Source: an uncultured Pedobacter sp. (GTDB lineage Bacteria > Bacteroidota > Bacteroidia > Sphingobacteriales > Sphingobacteriaceae). Taken from it: DNA of 55,660 nt. The notes below the pieces were generated by a model. The model was not told the DNA's origin. It did not search any database and saw nothing but the letters and a program-made list of their open reading frames with translations. Position numbers and translations under genes: made by a program. The stretch is from positions 1 through 55,660 of the forward strand of contig NZ_CAMLHF010000009.1 in NCBI RefSeq assembly GCF_946479715.1, in the 5' to 3' direction. How positions within the stretch are numbered: position 1 is the first letter of the stretch; each line of letters starts with the position of its first letter. Positions 8,815 through 17,095 of the stretch are shown one piece after another.

Positions 8815-9432
8815 ATGTATATATCTAAGCAAAATCTGGCGACAGATGAGAACGAGATTATTGAATTTATTACTCAGTATAGCTTTGCAACTATTGTAAC
8901 TTCGAACAACGGTCGTCCTAATGCAAGTCATTTGCCTTTTGTGATAGAAAAAAGAGGTGATAAGATTATTTTGATAGCTCATTTTGCTAAAGCAAATCCG
9001 CAATGGAAAGAATTATTAAATAATGAATTGCTGGTCATATTTTCAGAGCCGCATGCGTACATCTCACCAAAGCTTTATGATAAAGAGTTAAATGTACCCA
9101 CCTGGAATTATATAGCTGTCCACGCCTATGGTAAAGCAGTTATTCTGAGTGAAACCACACAGATGCTCAAGGTTATGGAGAAATCAATAAATGCTTTTGA
9201 AGCTGATTATATGACCCAATGGAATAAGCTGCCTGAAGAGTATAAATTGAAAATGCTAAATGGAATTGTGGCTTTCGAAATTGAAGTTTCTTCGTTTGAG
9301 GGCAGTAAGAAGTTAAGCCAAAATAAAACCAGTGCTGAGCAGCAAAGGATTATTGAATCTTTGAGCAGTAGCCAGCATGATGTTGAAAGACAGATTGGGG
9401 TTTATATGAAGAAAGAGACAAAAGATTTTTAA
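8815..9432 (+). CDS. paiB: PaiB-family FMN-binding protein
   Basis: From the ATG at 8815 the protein opens MYISKQNLATDENEIIEFI, the canonical PaiB start; the upstream in-frame extension to 8746 overlaps the divergent SMP-30 promoter region and is unlikely. The 205 residues show the split-barrel FMN-binding fold: FATIVTSNNGRPNASHLPF, then HFAKANPQWKEL and the conserved YISPKLY and VPTWNYIAVHAYG stretches. Bacillus PaiB is described as a negative regulator of sporulation and protease genes. Homologues elsewhere are often flavin- or heme-binding oxidoreductase-like proteins, so a DNA-binding role here is unproven. Confidence 0.92.
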   Translation: MYISKQNLATDENEIIEFITQYSFATIVTSNNGRPNASHLPFVIEKRGDKIILIAHFAKANPQWKELLNNELLVIFSEPHAYISPKLYDKELNVPTWNYIAVHAYGKAVILSETTQMLKVMEKSINAFEADYMTQWNKLPEEYKLKMLNGIVAFEIEVSSFEGSKKLSQNKTSAEQQRIIESLSSSQHDVERQIGVYMKKETKDF

Positions 9433-9472
9433 GTTTACTTTTATCTTGTACCTATTAAAAATATTTGTAGAA

Positions 9473-11431
9473 ATGCAAAAAACAAATAAGAATTGGATTT
9501 TACTTGTTTTTGGTATAATAATGAACAATTCTTTTGAAGCAAATGCTCAACAGATACTACCAATCAATGAAAAGTCATATACCGACAGCTTGCAATCCAT
9601 TTTGCAATCCAAACAATCCGATAGTATTAAAGCGCGAACCAGTTATTTGTTGTCGGATTACTGGCGATCAAAAGATACTGTTAAGAGTAAAGAATATCTA
9701 ATAAAAGGAAAGGCCATGGGAAGTAAATACCCATTGGTTAAGGCTCTCTATCCATTTTATGAAGGTCAGTATTATTTTACACGTAATACTTCAAAGGCCG
9801 CTGAGGCTTTTATGAATGCCGAGAAGGGATTAGCTGCTTTTAAAGATAAGGAGGTTTACAAATTCAGATCTGCAGCATGGTACAATTATGCCATAATGAA
9901 GAAGACAGAGAAAGGCGATGCTTTTGTAATTGATATTGCAATTAACAAAGCAATACCCTTGTCTGAAAAAGCAGGCGATGCTGAAAAAACCGCACATTAT
10001 TATTCGCAATTAGGTACATTATTAATGTATAATGGTCAATTTGGTAAAGCAGAAATCTATAACAATAAAGCAATAAGCTTATTGGAAGGTAAATATCCAA
10101 ATTCATCAATTTTGCTGCATGCTTATTTAGCTGCGACCAGCAATTACTGTTATCAGGAAAAAAAAACGGAAGCAAAAAATGTTCTTGATAAGGCAGGTAA
10201 AATGTTAAAGGGATATCCCCAATCCATTAACTATCCAAATTATTATTATAATGAAGCAATTTACCTAACCTTAACAAACCAGTTTGATAAGGCATTGATG
10301 AGTCTTGACAAAGGTATACCACTAGCAAAAGAATACAACCAGACTATGCTTTGGCAGATGCTTGTTTTCAGGAAATATGAGGTATTTGTTAGACTAAAAG
10401 AATTTAAAAAAGCTAAAGAGGTTTTATTAGGACTATTGAAGGAAGGTCCGCTTGCGGCGGATGTAAACAGTAGAAAAGCTATTTACGATCAGTTAGCTAA
10501 GACCAATGCGAGCATGGGGCTAATGGAAGAGGCTTATAAATGGTCTACTGCTTATAGCAAAATGAGCGACAGCCTGAATGATAGTAAACTAAAGGAGAAC
10601 ATTAATGCCCTGGAGGTTAAATTCAGAAATGCCGAAAATCAAAAGATGATTACTCAACTCGAGTCCGAAAATCAAAAGGCTGCTTTGTCCGCTAAAAACA
10701 ATAGGCTTGCTAATTGGCTACTTGGTAGTGCAGTTATATTTCTGATCGCGGTTGCAATATTTATCTTGTACTACTATAGAAATAAAGCAAAGTTAATATC
10801 AACCAACGCAATGCTGGAAGGGGAGGAAAGAGAGCGAACAAGAGTAGCAAGGGATTTGCACGATGGTTTAGGGGGGATGCTTGCCGGTGTAAAAATTAAT
10901 CTTTCAGGCTGGGCAGAGAATCAGGGCGATAATATTAATAATGTTGAATTAGATAGAATCATTGGTCAGCTTGATAACTCTGTGAAAGAACTAAGGCACA
11001 TAGCCAGAAATATGATGCCTGAAACCCTATTGAAGTTTGGTCTGGAAACAGCATTGAAAGATTTGTGTGAGTCAGTAATGACCAACGATATTAAAATTAA
11101 CTTTCAGGCATTGAGTGTTAAAGAGAAGATTTCTACTAAAACACAGCTTACCATATATCGAATAGTACAGGAGTTGCTATCCAATGCAGTTCGCCATGCA
11201 AAAGCGAGTAATATTATAGTGCAGTGCAGTCAGAACGATGATTCTTTTTATATAACTATAGAAGATGACGGTAACGGTTTTGATCCGGCAATTGCAGGCA
11301 AAACAAAAAGCATGGGATTAATGAATATTAGAAATAGGATAGCACTACTGAAAGGAAAAATGAATATCGAATCTATAATTGATGAGGGCACTGTAGTTAA
11401 TATAGAACTAAATTCAAGCCATATAAAATAA
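9473..11431 (+). CDS. TPR-containing sensor histidine kinase (NarL/HisKA_3 class)
   Basis: Using the ATG at 9473 gives a signal peptide (MQKTNKNWILLVFGIIM to about residue 26) and a 652-residue protein. Residues about 35-375 are periplasmic TPR-like helices, followed by a coiled-coil (about 375-410) and one transmembrane helix (about 413-435). HisKA_3 comes next with His463 in ERTRVARDLHDGLGG. The HATPase domain has ELLSNAVRHAKAS, IEDDGNGFD and GLMNIRNRIALLKG. It autophosphorylates and should pass phosphate to a LuxR-type regulator. The nearest candidate is the response regulator at 12053, one opposite-strand gene away. The TPR domain is presumed to sense an envelope protein or peptide. Confidence 0.93.
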   Translation: MQKTNKNWILLVFGIIMNNSFEANAQQILPINEKSYTDSLQSILQSKQSDSIKARTSYLLSDYWRSKDTVKSKEYLIKGKAMGSKYPLVKALYPFYEGQYYFTRNTSKAAEAFMNAEKGLAAFKDKEVYKFRSAAWYNYAIMKKTEKGDAFVIDIAINKAIPLSEKAGDAEKTAHYYSQLGTLLMYNGQFGKAEIYNNKAISLLEGKYPNSSILLHAYLAATSNYCYQEKKTEAKNVLDKAGKMLKGYPQSINYPNYYYNEAIYLTLTNQFDKALMSLDKGIPLAKEYNQTMLWQMLVFRKYEVFVRLKEFKKAKEVLLGLLKEGPLAADVNSRKAIYDQLAKTNASMGLMEEAYKWSTAYSKMSDSLNDSKLKENINALEVKFRNAENQKMITQLESENQKAALSAKNNRLANWLLGSAVIFLIAVAIFILYYYRNKAKLISTNAMLEGEERERTRVARDLHDGLGGMLAGVKINLSGWAENQGDNINNVELDRIIGQLDNSVKELRHIARNMMPETLLKFGLETALKDLCESVMTNDIKINFQALSVKEKISTKTQLTIYRIVQELLSNAVRHAKASNIIVQCSQNDDSFYITIEDDGNGFDPAIAGKTKSMGLMNIRNRIALLKGKMNIESIIDEGTVVNIELNSSHIK

Positions 11432-11434
11432 AAA

Positions 11435-11464
11435 ATCCATCGCATGATATTTTATGCGATGGAT
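11435..11464 (-). terminator. Hairpin terminator for the 11.5 kb lipoprotein gene
   Basis: An 11-bp perfect stem (11435-11445 with 11454-11464) has an 8-base loop. Read on the minus strand it is followed by a T-rich run, as expected for intrinsic termination of the lipoprotein gene ending at 11497. Read on the plus strand there is no T-run after the hairpin, so for the kinase gene it is weaker. Confidence 0.75.
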
Positions 11465-11496
11465 ATACAGAGCGTTTTATTTAAAATAGTTTAGGC

Positions 11497-11904
11497 TTAA
11501 ATAAATGGAAACGTTACGCTGCCCGAAATGATTTCATTACCAGAAAACACCTCTGATTTAACGACCTTGTCGTCAACCAATATTTCAACCTTAACTGTAC
11601 CCCCAACATAAGATGTTACTCCAATATTAGCACCATCTCCCATATTAACAGTTCTTTTGAACTTTTTTGTAAAAGGAATAGCTGAATCTGACAATACGGT
11701 GTGACCGCCGGTTTCGTTGGTGTAAGAAACGTTTATTTTTGCTAATCCAGAAGTTGTTGTTACCCTGTACTCAATTGATACTTCTTTTGGATAGCTTGAC
11801 TGATCAGGGCCGTCCTTGTCTTTTCCACATGACGCGAACATGACTACCGCTACTAGCATAGTCACGATCTTAAGAGTCGATTTTTTTAATGATAAAATGT
11901 TCAT
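11497..11904 (-). CDS. Small lipoprotein of unknown function
   Basis: The ATG at 11904 starts MNILSLKKSTLKIVTMLVAV and runs into a lipobox ending FASC, giving a lipoprotein of 135 residues. A start eight codons upstream is also possible. After the acylated cysteine come a charged linker (GKDKDGPDQ) and about 100 residues of beta-rich sequence with no family I recognise. The linker and size resemble surface or periplasmic lipoproteins of Bacteroidota. It sits on the opposite strand between the histidine kinase and the response regulator, so it might belong to the same signalling unit, but nothing in its sequence shows that. Confidence 0.75.
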   Translation of the reverse strand: MNILSLKKSTLKIVTMLVAVVMFASCGKDKDGPDQSSYPKEVSIEYRVTTTSGLAKINVSYTNETGGHTVLSDSAIPFTKKFKRTVNMGDGANIGVTSYVGGTVKVEILVDDKVVKSEVFSGNEIISGSVTFPFI

Positions 11905-12052
11905 AGGTATTAGATTTAAATTTTCCACTGCAAAAATATTTTATGTTTTCAAGGAAGGCAATCACGTTAAACATGGTTTTTCTTCTAATGGTTTTCTGGT
12001 ATTTTTTTTGCTTATAGATTGAGTTCCGAAATGATATCTATTTTTAAACGAA

Positions 12053-12697
12053 ATGAACCGAAAAATAACCCTTGCCATTGTTGATGATCATCCTATTGTT
12101 GTCCAGGGCTTGCAAATGATACTTACGAATAATAGTGATATCAATGTAACTGGCTGTTTTACATCAGGAAGTGATTTTATTGAATTCTTAAAGAACAACG
12201 AAGTTGATATTGTACTACTTGATGTAATGCTTCCCGACGGTAATGGGATGGACTTATGCAAAGAAATAAAAAGTATATCTCCTAATATATGTGTGCTGGC
12301 TTTGAGTAATCACAGCGAAAGAAGTATAGTAATGCAAATGCTCCAAAATGGAGCAAGTGGGTATTTACTTAAAAATGTTTCAGTACAAGAATTAACCAGT
12401 TGTATTTATGATGCCCTTAACGGAGAAGTAGCTTTTAGCAAGGCGGTAAAAGAGATTCTTGCTCGTCCATCTGCTAATGATCTGAAAGGAATACCCCAAC
12501 TTACTAAAAGAGAAAAAGAAGTGTTACAGCTAATAGCTGAAGGAAAAACGACGGCATTAATGGCAAAGCACCTTTTTGTGAGCCCGTTAACAATAGAGAC
12601 ACATAGAAGAAATCTGCTGCAAAAATTTGAAGTCAAGAATGTGGCTTCATTGATAAAAATTGCAGCAGATCAGGGGCATCTTAAGTTTATCGGTTAA
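12053..12697 (+). CDS. LuxR/NarL-type response regulator
   Basis: This 214-residue cytosolic protein has an N-terminal receiver (about 4-120) with the acidic pair in VDDHP, the phosphoacceptor Asp57 in IVLLDVMLPDG, and Lys at the GYLLKN position. A C-terminal GerE/LuxR helix-turn-helix follows (about 145-205: LTKREKEVLQLIAEGKTT, VSPLTIETHRRNLLQKF). It is the natural partner for the HisKA_3 kinase at 9.5 kb. Its stop codon overlaps the stop of the convergent GH172 gene by 4 bases (12694-12697), which leaves no room for a terminator between them. Confidence 0.95.
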   Translation: MNRKITLAIVDDHPIVVQGLQMILTNNSDINVTGCFTSGSDFIEFLKNNEVDIVLLDVMLPDGNGMDLCKEIKSISPNICVLALSNHSERSIVMQMLQNGASGYLLKNVSVQELTSCIYDALNGEVAFSKAVKEILARPSANDLKGIPQLTKREKEVLQLIAEGKTTALMAKHLFVSPLTIETHRRNLLQKFEVKNVASLIKIAADQGHLKFIG

Positions 12698-14598
12698 TCT
12701 TTTTGATGAATTAATATTAATCTATGTATGTTGACAATCGATTTTTTATCATCGCGCTTAACATGTAGTGTTATAGCATTTTTAAAATCATCCAGATTGA
12801 TATCACAGAGATACGAATTTGGATAAGATTTACGCTTTTCATTATAAAAAGAAATAGGTTCACTTACTAGTTTTTGCCTTTGCCATATACTAATTTCAGC
12901 ACCATCATCAGATTTTTCCAGATCAGCATACAATTTATAATGACCTTTAGGCAGCTCACTAAGATCTATCTTTACATGTCCGCCTCCTGTGGAATGCAAA
13001 ACGTTCCCATCTATTTTTACAGCACCACCAATCGTATATTGCATTAATTGAGGATAAACCATAAGGGTGTCGGGTATGTACACCTGGGTTAGCTCCTGAT
13101 TGGGTAAAACAAGATCATTATTGATTGATTTGTTGGCATAATAAAACGCAACAGAGGTATAATCTCCAGGTTTATTGTTGTTTTCAGGCCCATGTTCAAT
13201 GGTGTGTTTTATTTCTTTTTCAAATGGCATTTTGTCCGAAATAAATAACCTGTATCCTCCGGTTCTTGCATATGGCAAAGAATAATCAAGAGAGCCATGA
13301 AGAGGTAGACTCATTTTTCGGTCCCAACGGTCAAGCAAAGCGTACCATCCACCATTAAAATAATCTTCTGAACCCGTTCCATGCATCCTCATCTCACCGT
13401 CGATAGTAGTTACATCATCACCTTCAAAGAACAATGTCATTCCCGGATTGAGACCTTGAGCTTGTAAAATTGTTCCAACATAATGCCCCTTGCCTTTACC
13501 CTCTAAGAATAAATGAGGGGTTTCTGGTTTCGTATTTTTATCTGGGTTCCAAAAGGCATAGAATTTACCTTCTTTTGAGGGTTCATATTTTGTTTGCTCA
13601 ACATACACATCTGTCTCTATTTTTATGGGTGTAGATTTTGTTCCCTGAGCACCCTGAAGTTGTAAAAGTTCTATTTTTGCCTTTTTATTAAAGGGCATAG
13701 GGAAGTAACAGTAATTGGTATTGTCTGCCGAGCCCAGTAGCAAACTTTGCATAGACTCTTTACCAAAAGCATAGCCGAAAAAATCTGCTACAGGCATAAA
13801 TACTGCCGGTTGTTCATCGTCCCAGCTCATCTTAATTAAAACGTTTTTATTTAGACCTCTAAATGAATCAGCATGATGTAATTTTATCCCGGTTATTCTT
13901 CCTCCTTCATTTACATCTGCAATGGTTACTGCTTTGGAGGGGGTTAATATGCTCTCAGTATGGATCGGTTTGATATTTAGCCTGGCCACTTTGTTCCAAT
14001 CATCACCAAGGGTAGTTAACGCTAGTTTTTCCTGTTCATTAAGCTCAGAATTGAAATTTCTAATCTGGTAACTCTTAGGATAACTTCTATATTGAATTTG
14101 ATAGAATTCCATTTTTTTTCCTCTCGAAACGATTTTGCAACCATTCTTAAATGAAATTGGGAAATAACAAAAATAACCACCAAGCTCATTACCTGTTAAT
14201 GGCGAAATAAAAGGAAATACTTTGCCTGAGAAAAGATCTGAAAAACGAATTGAAAAGCTAGGTTTTGTTGCTCCTCCGAAATAAAAATCTAGCATATCAT
14301 TATTCGGTGTTGGCGTCCAGATCCTGTTGATCACCCCGTTTCCTTTAGCTTCAAATATTACTAATGAGCTGTCGGCATTTTTGCGTATAAACGAATATTT
14401 ACCACTAAACCCATCATCATTGTTCCCCGTTGTATCGTACGAAGAGAGCTGTTTTACTTTAGTGCCCTCCCAATATTTAGGCAGATCTTGTATTAAACGT
14501 AATTTATTTAACTCAGTTGTTGTGTTTATTTGATTGTTTTGGGCTATGGCATTAAGGGTTAATCCACTTACCAGTATGCATAGATAGGCTCTTTTCAT
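12694..14598 (-). CDS. GH172 (DUF2961) glycoside hydrolase, exported
   Basis: The 634 residues start with a signal peptide (MKRAYLCILVSGLTLNAIAQ). The DUF2961 core, now glycoside hydrolase family 172, spans roughly residues 35-500. Typical features are the early GVINRIWTP, the FFEGDD segment near 391 and the signature GTGSEDYFNGGWY at 407-419. Acidic residues in these two segments are the likely catalytic pair (family knowledge). GH172 members include difructose-anhydride enzymes and D-arabinofuranosidases, so a furanoside substrate is reasonable. The C-terminal 130 residues look like a beta-sandwich. The gene lies next to a fucose-type locus and has no SusC/SusD partner. Confidence 0.9.
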   Translation of the reverse strand: MKRAYLCILVSGLTLNAIAQNNQINTTTELNKLRLIQDLPKYWEGTKVKQLSSYDTTGNNDDGFSGKYSFIRKNADSSLVIFEAKGNGVINRIWTPTPNNDMLDFYFGGATKPSFSIRFSDLFSGKVFPFISPLTGNELGGYFCYFPISFKNGCKIVSRGKKMEFYQIQYRSYPKSYQIRNFNSELNEQEKLALTTLGDDWNKVARLNIKPIHTESILTPSKAVTIADVNEGGRITGIKLHHADSFRGLNKNVLIKMSWDDEQPAVFMPVADFFGYAFGKESMQSLLLGSADNTNYCYFPMPFNKKAKIELLQLQGAQGTKSTPIKIETDVYVEQTKYEPSKEGKFYAFWNPDKNTKPETPHLFLEGKGKGHYVGTILQAQGLNPGMTLFFEGDDVTTIDGEMRMHGTGSEDYFNGGWYALLDRWDRKMSLPLHGSLDYSLPYARTGGYRLFISDKMPFEKEIKHTIEHGPENNNKPGDYTSVAFYYANKSINNDLVLPNQELTQVYIPDTLMVYPQLMQYTIGGAVKIDGNVLHSTGGGHVKIDLSELPKGHYKLYADLEKSDDGAEISIWQRQKLVSEPISFYNEKRKSYPNSYLCDINLDDFKNAITLHVKRDDKKSIVNIHRLILIHQKD

Positions 14599-14683
14599 CC
14601 GCTTAATTTAATTATTTTCATTAATAATTTCTAAAAATTACATCCAGAGAACACTTAAATATAGATACCAATGTTAATATTCT

Positions 14684-14691
14684 TATATTTG
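14684..14691 (+). promoter_or_regulatory. Candidate -7 box (TATATTTG)
   Basis: TATATTTG fits the Bacteroidota -7 consensus TAnnTTTG and ends 29 bases before the ATG of the small gene at 14721. No good -33 TTG is seen at the usual distance, so the assignment is tentative. Confidence 0.4.
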
Positions 14692-14720
14692 CTAATATTT
14701 GTAGTATTTCAATTATTGTT

Positions 14721-15032
14721 ATGACCGTTACCGTACTTCCAATTATAGAACCAGAATCTATTCCTGCAGCACCACTTGCCAAAGTTATGAATGAAAGATT
14801 ACGTCGTTTGGCAACCGAATTGAAGGAGATACACCTTGTAGAATTAGAATCCGTTGAACCCCTGTTTGAAGATCTGGTAATCTATATAGGTTATAATAAT
14901 AAATATAGTATCCGTTGGAAAATAGTTAATGATGTTCCTTTGAAAATAGAAACCATTGTGGCTGATCAATGTGCTTTGCTAGGGTATATTAAATGGAAAA
15001 CGGCAACGCTTAACAGTTTTCATGGGAGATAG
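14721..15032 (+). CDS. Small hypothetical protein
   Basis: This 103-residue soluble protein has no signal peptide or membrane segment, and I do not recognise a family. The N-terminus is Pro-rich (VLPIIEPESIPAAPLAK). A charged helix follows (MNERLRRLATELKEIHLVEL), then beta-type sequence with aromatic residues (LVIYIGYNNKYSIRWKIV). The balanced codon use, a TAnnTTTG box upstream and tight convergence with the AraC gene (7 bases between stops) support a real gene. No function can be assigned. Confidence 0.65.
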   Translation: MTVTVLPIIEPESIPAAPLAKVMNERLRRLATELKEIHLVELESVEPLFEDLVIYIGYNNKYSIRWKIVNDVPLKIETIVADQCALLGYIKWKTATLNSFHGR

Positions 15033-15039
15033 CAATCCG

Positions 15040-15909
15040 CTAAGTTAGCATGTGGCTTTGGCGATAAAGCTTTGGGGTTTTCCCTGTGATCATTTTAAAG
15101 CTTTTGTGAAAAGAAGCAAAATTGTTAAAGCCCGATTCAAAGCATATTTGCTTAATATCCATTTTGTTTTCAAGAATTAACTTGCAGGAATAGCCGATTC
15201 TTATGTCTACAAGGAATTTGGAAAAAGTCTTTCCAGTCCGGGTCTTAAAATAACGGCAAAAGGAATTTGGAACTAAGTCTGCAACAGATGCTACTTCCTC
15301 CAGCTGAATTTTTTTCTTGAAATTATTTAATGCAAAATTGTAAATGTTATTCATCCGCTCATTTTCAGATGCGCTATAATCGTATTTAAAGCCTATCGAA
15401 GAAAGCAAGGCAATTTGAGGCAGGTTTGCAATTGCCATTAAGCATTCAAGAAGTGATATTATTTTAGCTATGCCATCGCTTTGATATATTTTCTCAATAT
15501 ATGCAGCTATTTCAATGGCATTTTTTTCCTTTATTAGAATTCCTCTTTTGGCCTTTTCAAGAATGTTTTTAATTGGTTTGGTTTCTGGAAGGTGTAGAAA
15601 TCGTTCACCAATAAAGTTATCGTAAAAATGAATTACAGTCGAATATGGTTCTTTTGATCCGGCATCATCAAAATAAGAGGAGTCATATTTCCAATAATGC
15701 GGTAAATCACTTCCCACTAAAACAATATCTCCAGGTGCAAATCTTTTAATATTGTCGCCCACAAACTGAGTACCCGTTCCCTTATGAAAGCAGATCAATT
15801 CTATTTCAGTATGGTAATGCCATCTGTTATTGATGTTTGGAATCATGTCTTTTCTTACACTAAAAGAATGATCTGCACTGTTCGGAATTTTAAGGTGTTG
15901 AGGTTTCAT
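15040..15909 (-). CDS. AraC-family regulator with cupin N-terminal domain
   Basis: The 289 residues divide into a cupin-like sugar-sensing domain (about 10-150; RWHYHTEIELICFHKGTG and FAPGDIVLVGSDLPHYW) and a C-terminal AraC HTH pair (about 190-285). The HTH pair contains VADLVPNSFCRYFKTRTG and ICFESGFNNFASFHKSFKM. Members of this architecture control sugar-degradation operons. It diverges from the aldo/keto reductase-dehydrogenase operon at 16052 across 142 bases that carry a near-identical 12-base repeat, so it likely regulates that operon. Confidence 0.92.
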   Translation of the reverse strand: MKPQHLKIPNSADHSFSVRKDMIPNINNRWHYHTEIELICFHKGTGTQFVGDNIKRFAPGDIVLVGSDLPHYWKYDSSYFDDAGSKEPYSTVIHFYDNFIGERFLHLPETKPIKNILEKAKRGILIKEKNAIEIAAYIEKIYQSDGIAKIISLLECLMAIANLPQIALLSSIGFKYDYSASENERMNNIYNFALNNFKKKIQLEEVASVADLVPNSFCRYFKTRTGKTFSKFLVDIRIGYSCKLILENKMDIKQICFESGFNNFASFHKSFKMITGKTPKLYRQSHMLT

Positions 15910-15926
15910 TTCCGACTATTATAGCT

Positions 15927-16022
15927 AAAATATACTTCAAAAAAGCATATTGATGATAATTATGTTAAAATAACTTAATAAATGGATAAGCACACCATTT
16001 TTCTTATTTTAAAATACACTTC
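15927..16022. promoter_or_regulatory. Repeated 12-mer in divergent AraC/reductase spacer
   Basis: AAAATATACTTC at 15927-15938 and AAAATACACTTC at 16011-16022 match at 11 of 12 positions and are 84 bases apart, about eight helical turns. One copy lies near the AraC start and one near the reductase start, consistent with same-face or looped AraC binding. Function is inferred. Confidence 0.35.
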
Positions 16023-16051
16023 CTTTATATTATCAATTACAAAATTATTTG

Positions 16052-17095
16052 ATGTTATCTGTAAAAAAAGAAAAAAGCAAAAAAAATGGTGGGCAACTGC
16101 CACCAATAATTTTTGGCACAAGCAGTTTAGGGAATTTGTATCAGTCTGTTAGCTATGAAACTAAGCGAAACATAATAAAGGAATGTATTGAGCATTCTTT
16201 TGGAAAAGCCTTATTTGATACGGCTGGTAAATACGGAGCAGGTTTGGCGTTAGAGGTTTTAGGTAAAAGTTTGGCAGATTTAAATGTACACCCGGATGAT
16301 GTTGTGATATGCAATAAGTTGGGATGGTATCAAACGGAATTGCTAACCCCAGAACCTACTTTTGAAAAAGATGTTTGGGTTGACTTGAGAAATGATGCAG
16401 TTCAGCAAATTAGCTATGATGGTATCATAAAATGCTTTGATCAGGGGAACAGTTTGTTAGGTATTTATTCCGCAAAGATGGTTTCTGTTCATGATCCTGA
16501 TGAATATTTAGCTGCGGCAACAAATGAAATAGAGAAGGAGCAAAAATACCAGGATATTCTTGAAGCTTATAGGGCACTTACCGAATTAAAAAAGCAGAAA
16601 TTAGTAACTTCAATTGGTATTGGTGCTAAGAATTGGAAGGTAATTGAGCGTGTGGCTGCCGATGTAGAATTGGATTGGATAATGATTGCCAATAGCTTAA
16701 CTGTAAAGTCACATCCAGAAGATTTAGTCAGATTTATTGCTGACTTAAAGGAGAAGAATGTTGAAGTTATTAATTCGGCCGTATTTAATGGGGGATTCTT
16801 AATAGGAAGTGATTTTTACAATTATCAAAAAGTAGATAAGCACACGTTGGAGGGTGAGGCACTTTACCAATGGAGAAACAATTTCTTTGCCTTGTGTAGT
16901 AAGTTTAATGTTAAACCTGCCGAGGTGTGTTTTGATTTTGGTTTTAATATACCGGGGGTAAGCAGCGTCGCCTTAAATACAACCCGCCCAGAGAAAATAA
17001 AAGAAAATATAATGATGGTAAATAAGAAAATTCCAGAAGATTTTTGGAAAGCCATGCAAGAGGAACAATTGATATCGATACCTTTAAACAGATGA
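16052..17095 (+). CDS. Aldo/keto reductase, L-fucose (D-threo-aldose) 1-dehydrogenase-like
   Basis: I use the ATG at 16052; an in-frame TTG one codon earlier is unlikely. The 347 residues form an AKR barrel with the tetrad Asp56, Tyr61 (DTAGKYGAG), Lys89 (ICNKLGW) and His147 (VSVHDPD). The long insertion after the lysine strand and the GTSSLGN opening resemble D-threo-aldose 1-dehydrogenases, which oxidise L-fucose, L-galactose or D-arabinose to the lactone with NAD(P). That assignment rests on overall resemblance. The stop overlaps the next start in an ATGA, so the two genes are probably translationally coupled. The cupin-AraC regulator is divergent, and a fucosidase gene lies just downstream on the opposite strand. 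Confidence 0.85.
   Translation: MLSVKKEKSKKNGGQLPPIIFGTSSLGNLYQSVSYETKRNIIKECIEHSFGKALFDTAGKYGAGLALEVLGKSLADLNVHPDDVVICNKLGWYQTELLTPEPTFEKDVWVDLRNDAVQQISYDGIIKCFDQGNSLLGIYSAKMVSVHDPDEYLAAATNEIEKEQKYQDILEAYRALTELKKQKLVTSIGIGAKNWKVIERVAADVELDWIMIANSLTVKSHPEDLVRFIADLKEKNVEVINSAVFNGGFLIGSDFYNYQKVDKHTLEGEALYQWRNNFFALCSKFNVKPAEVCFDFGFNIPGVSSVALNTTRPEKIKENIMMVNKKIPEDFWKAMQEEQLISIPLNR

Noticed and set aside
8707..9003. N-terminal extension of the SMP-30 gene on the minus strand
   Set aside because: It runs through the start of the paiB-like gene; the signal peptide at 8706 marks the real start.
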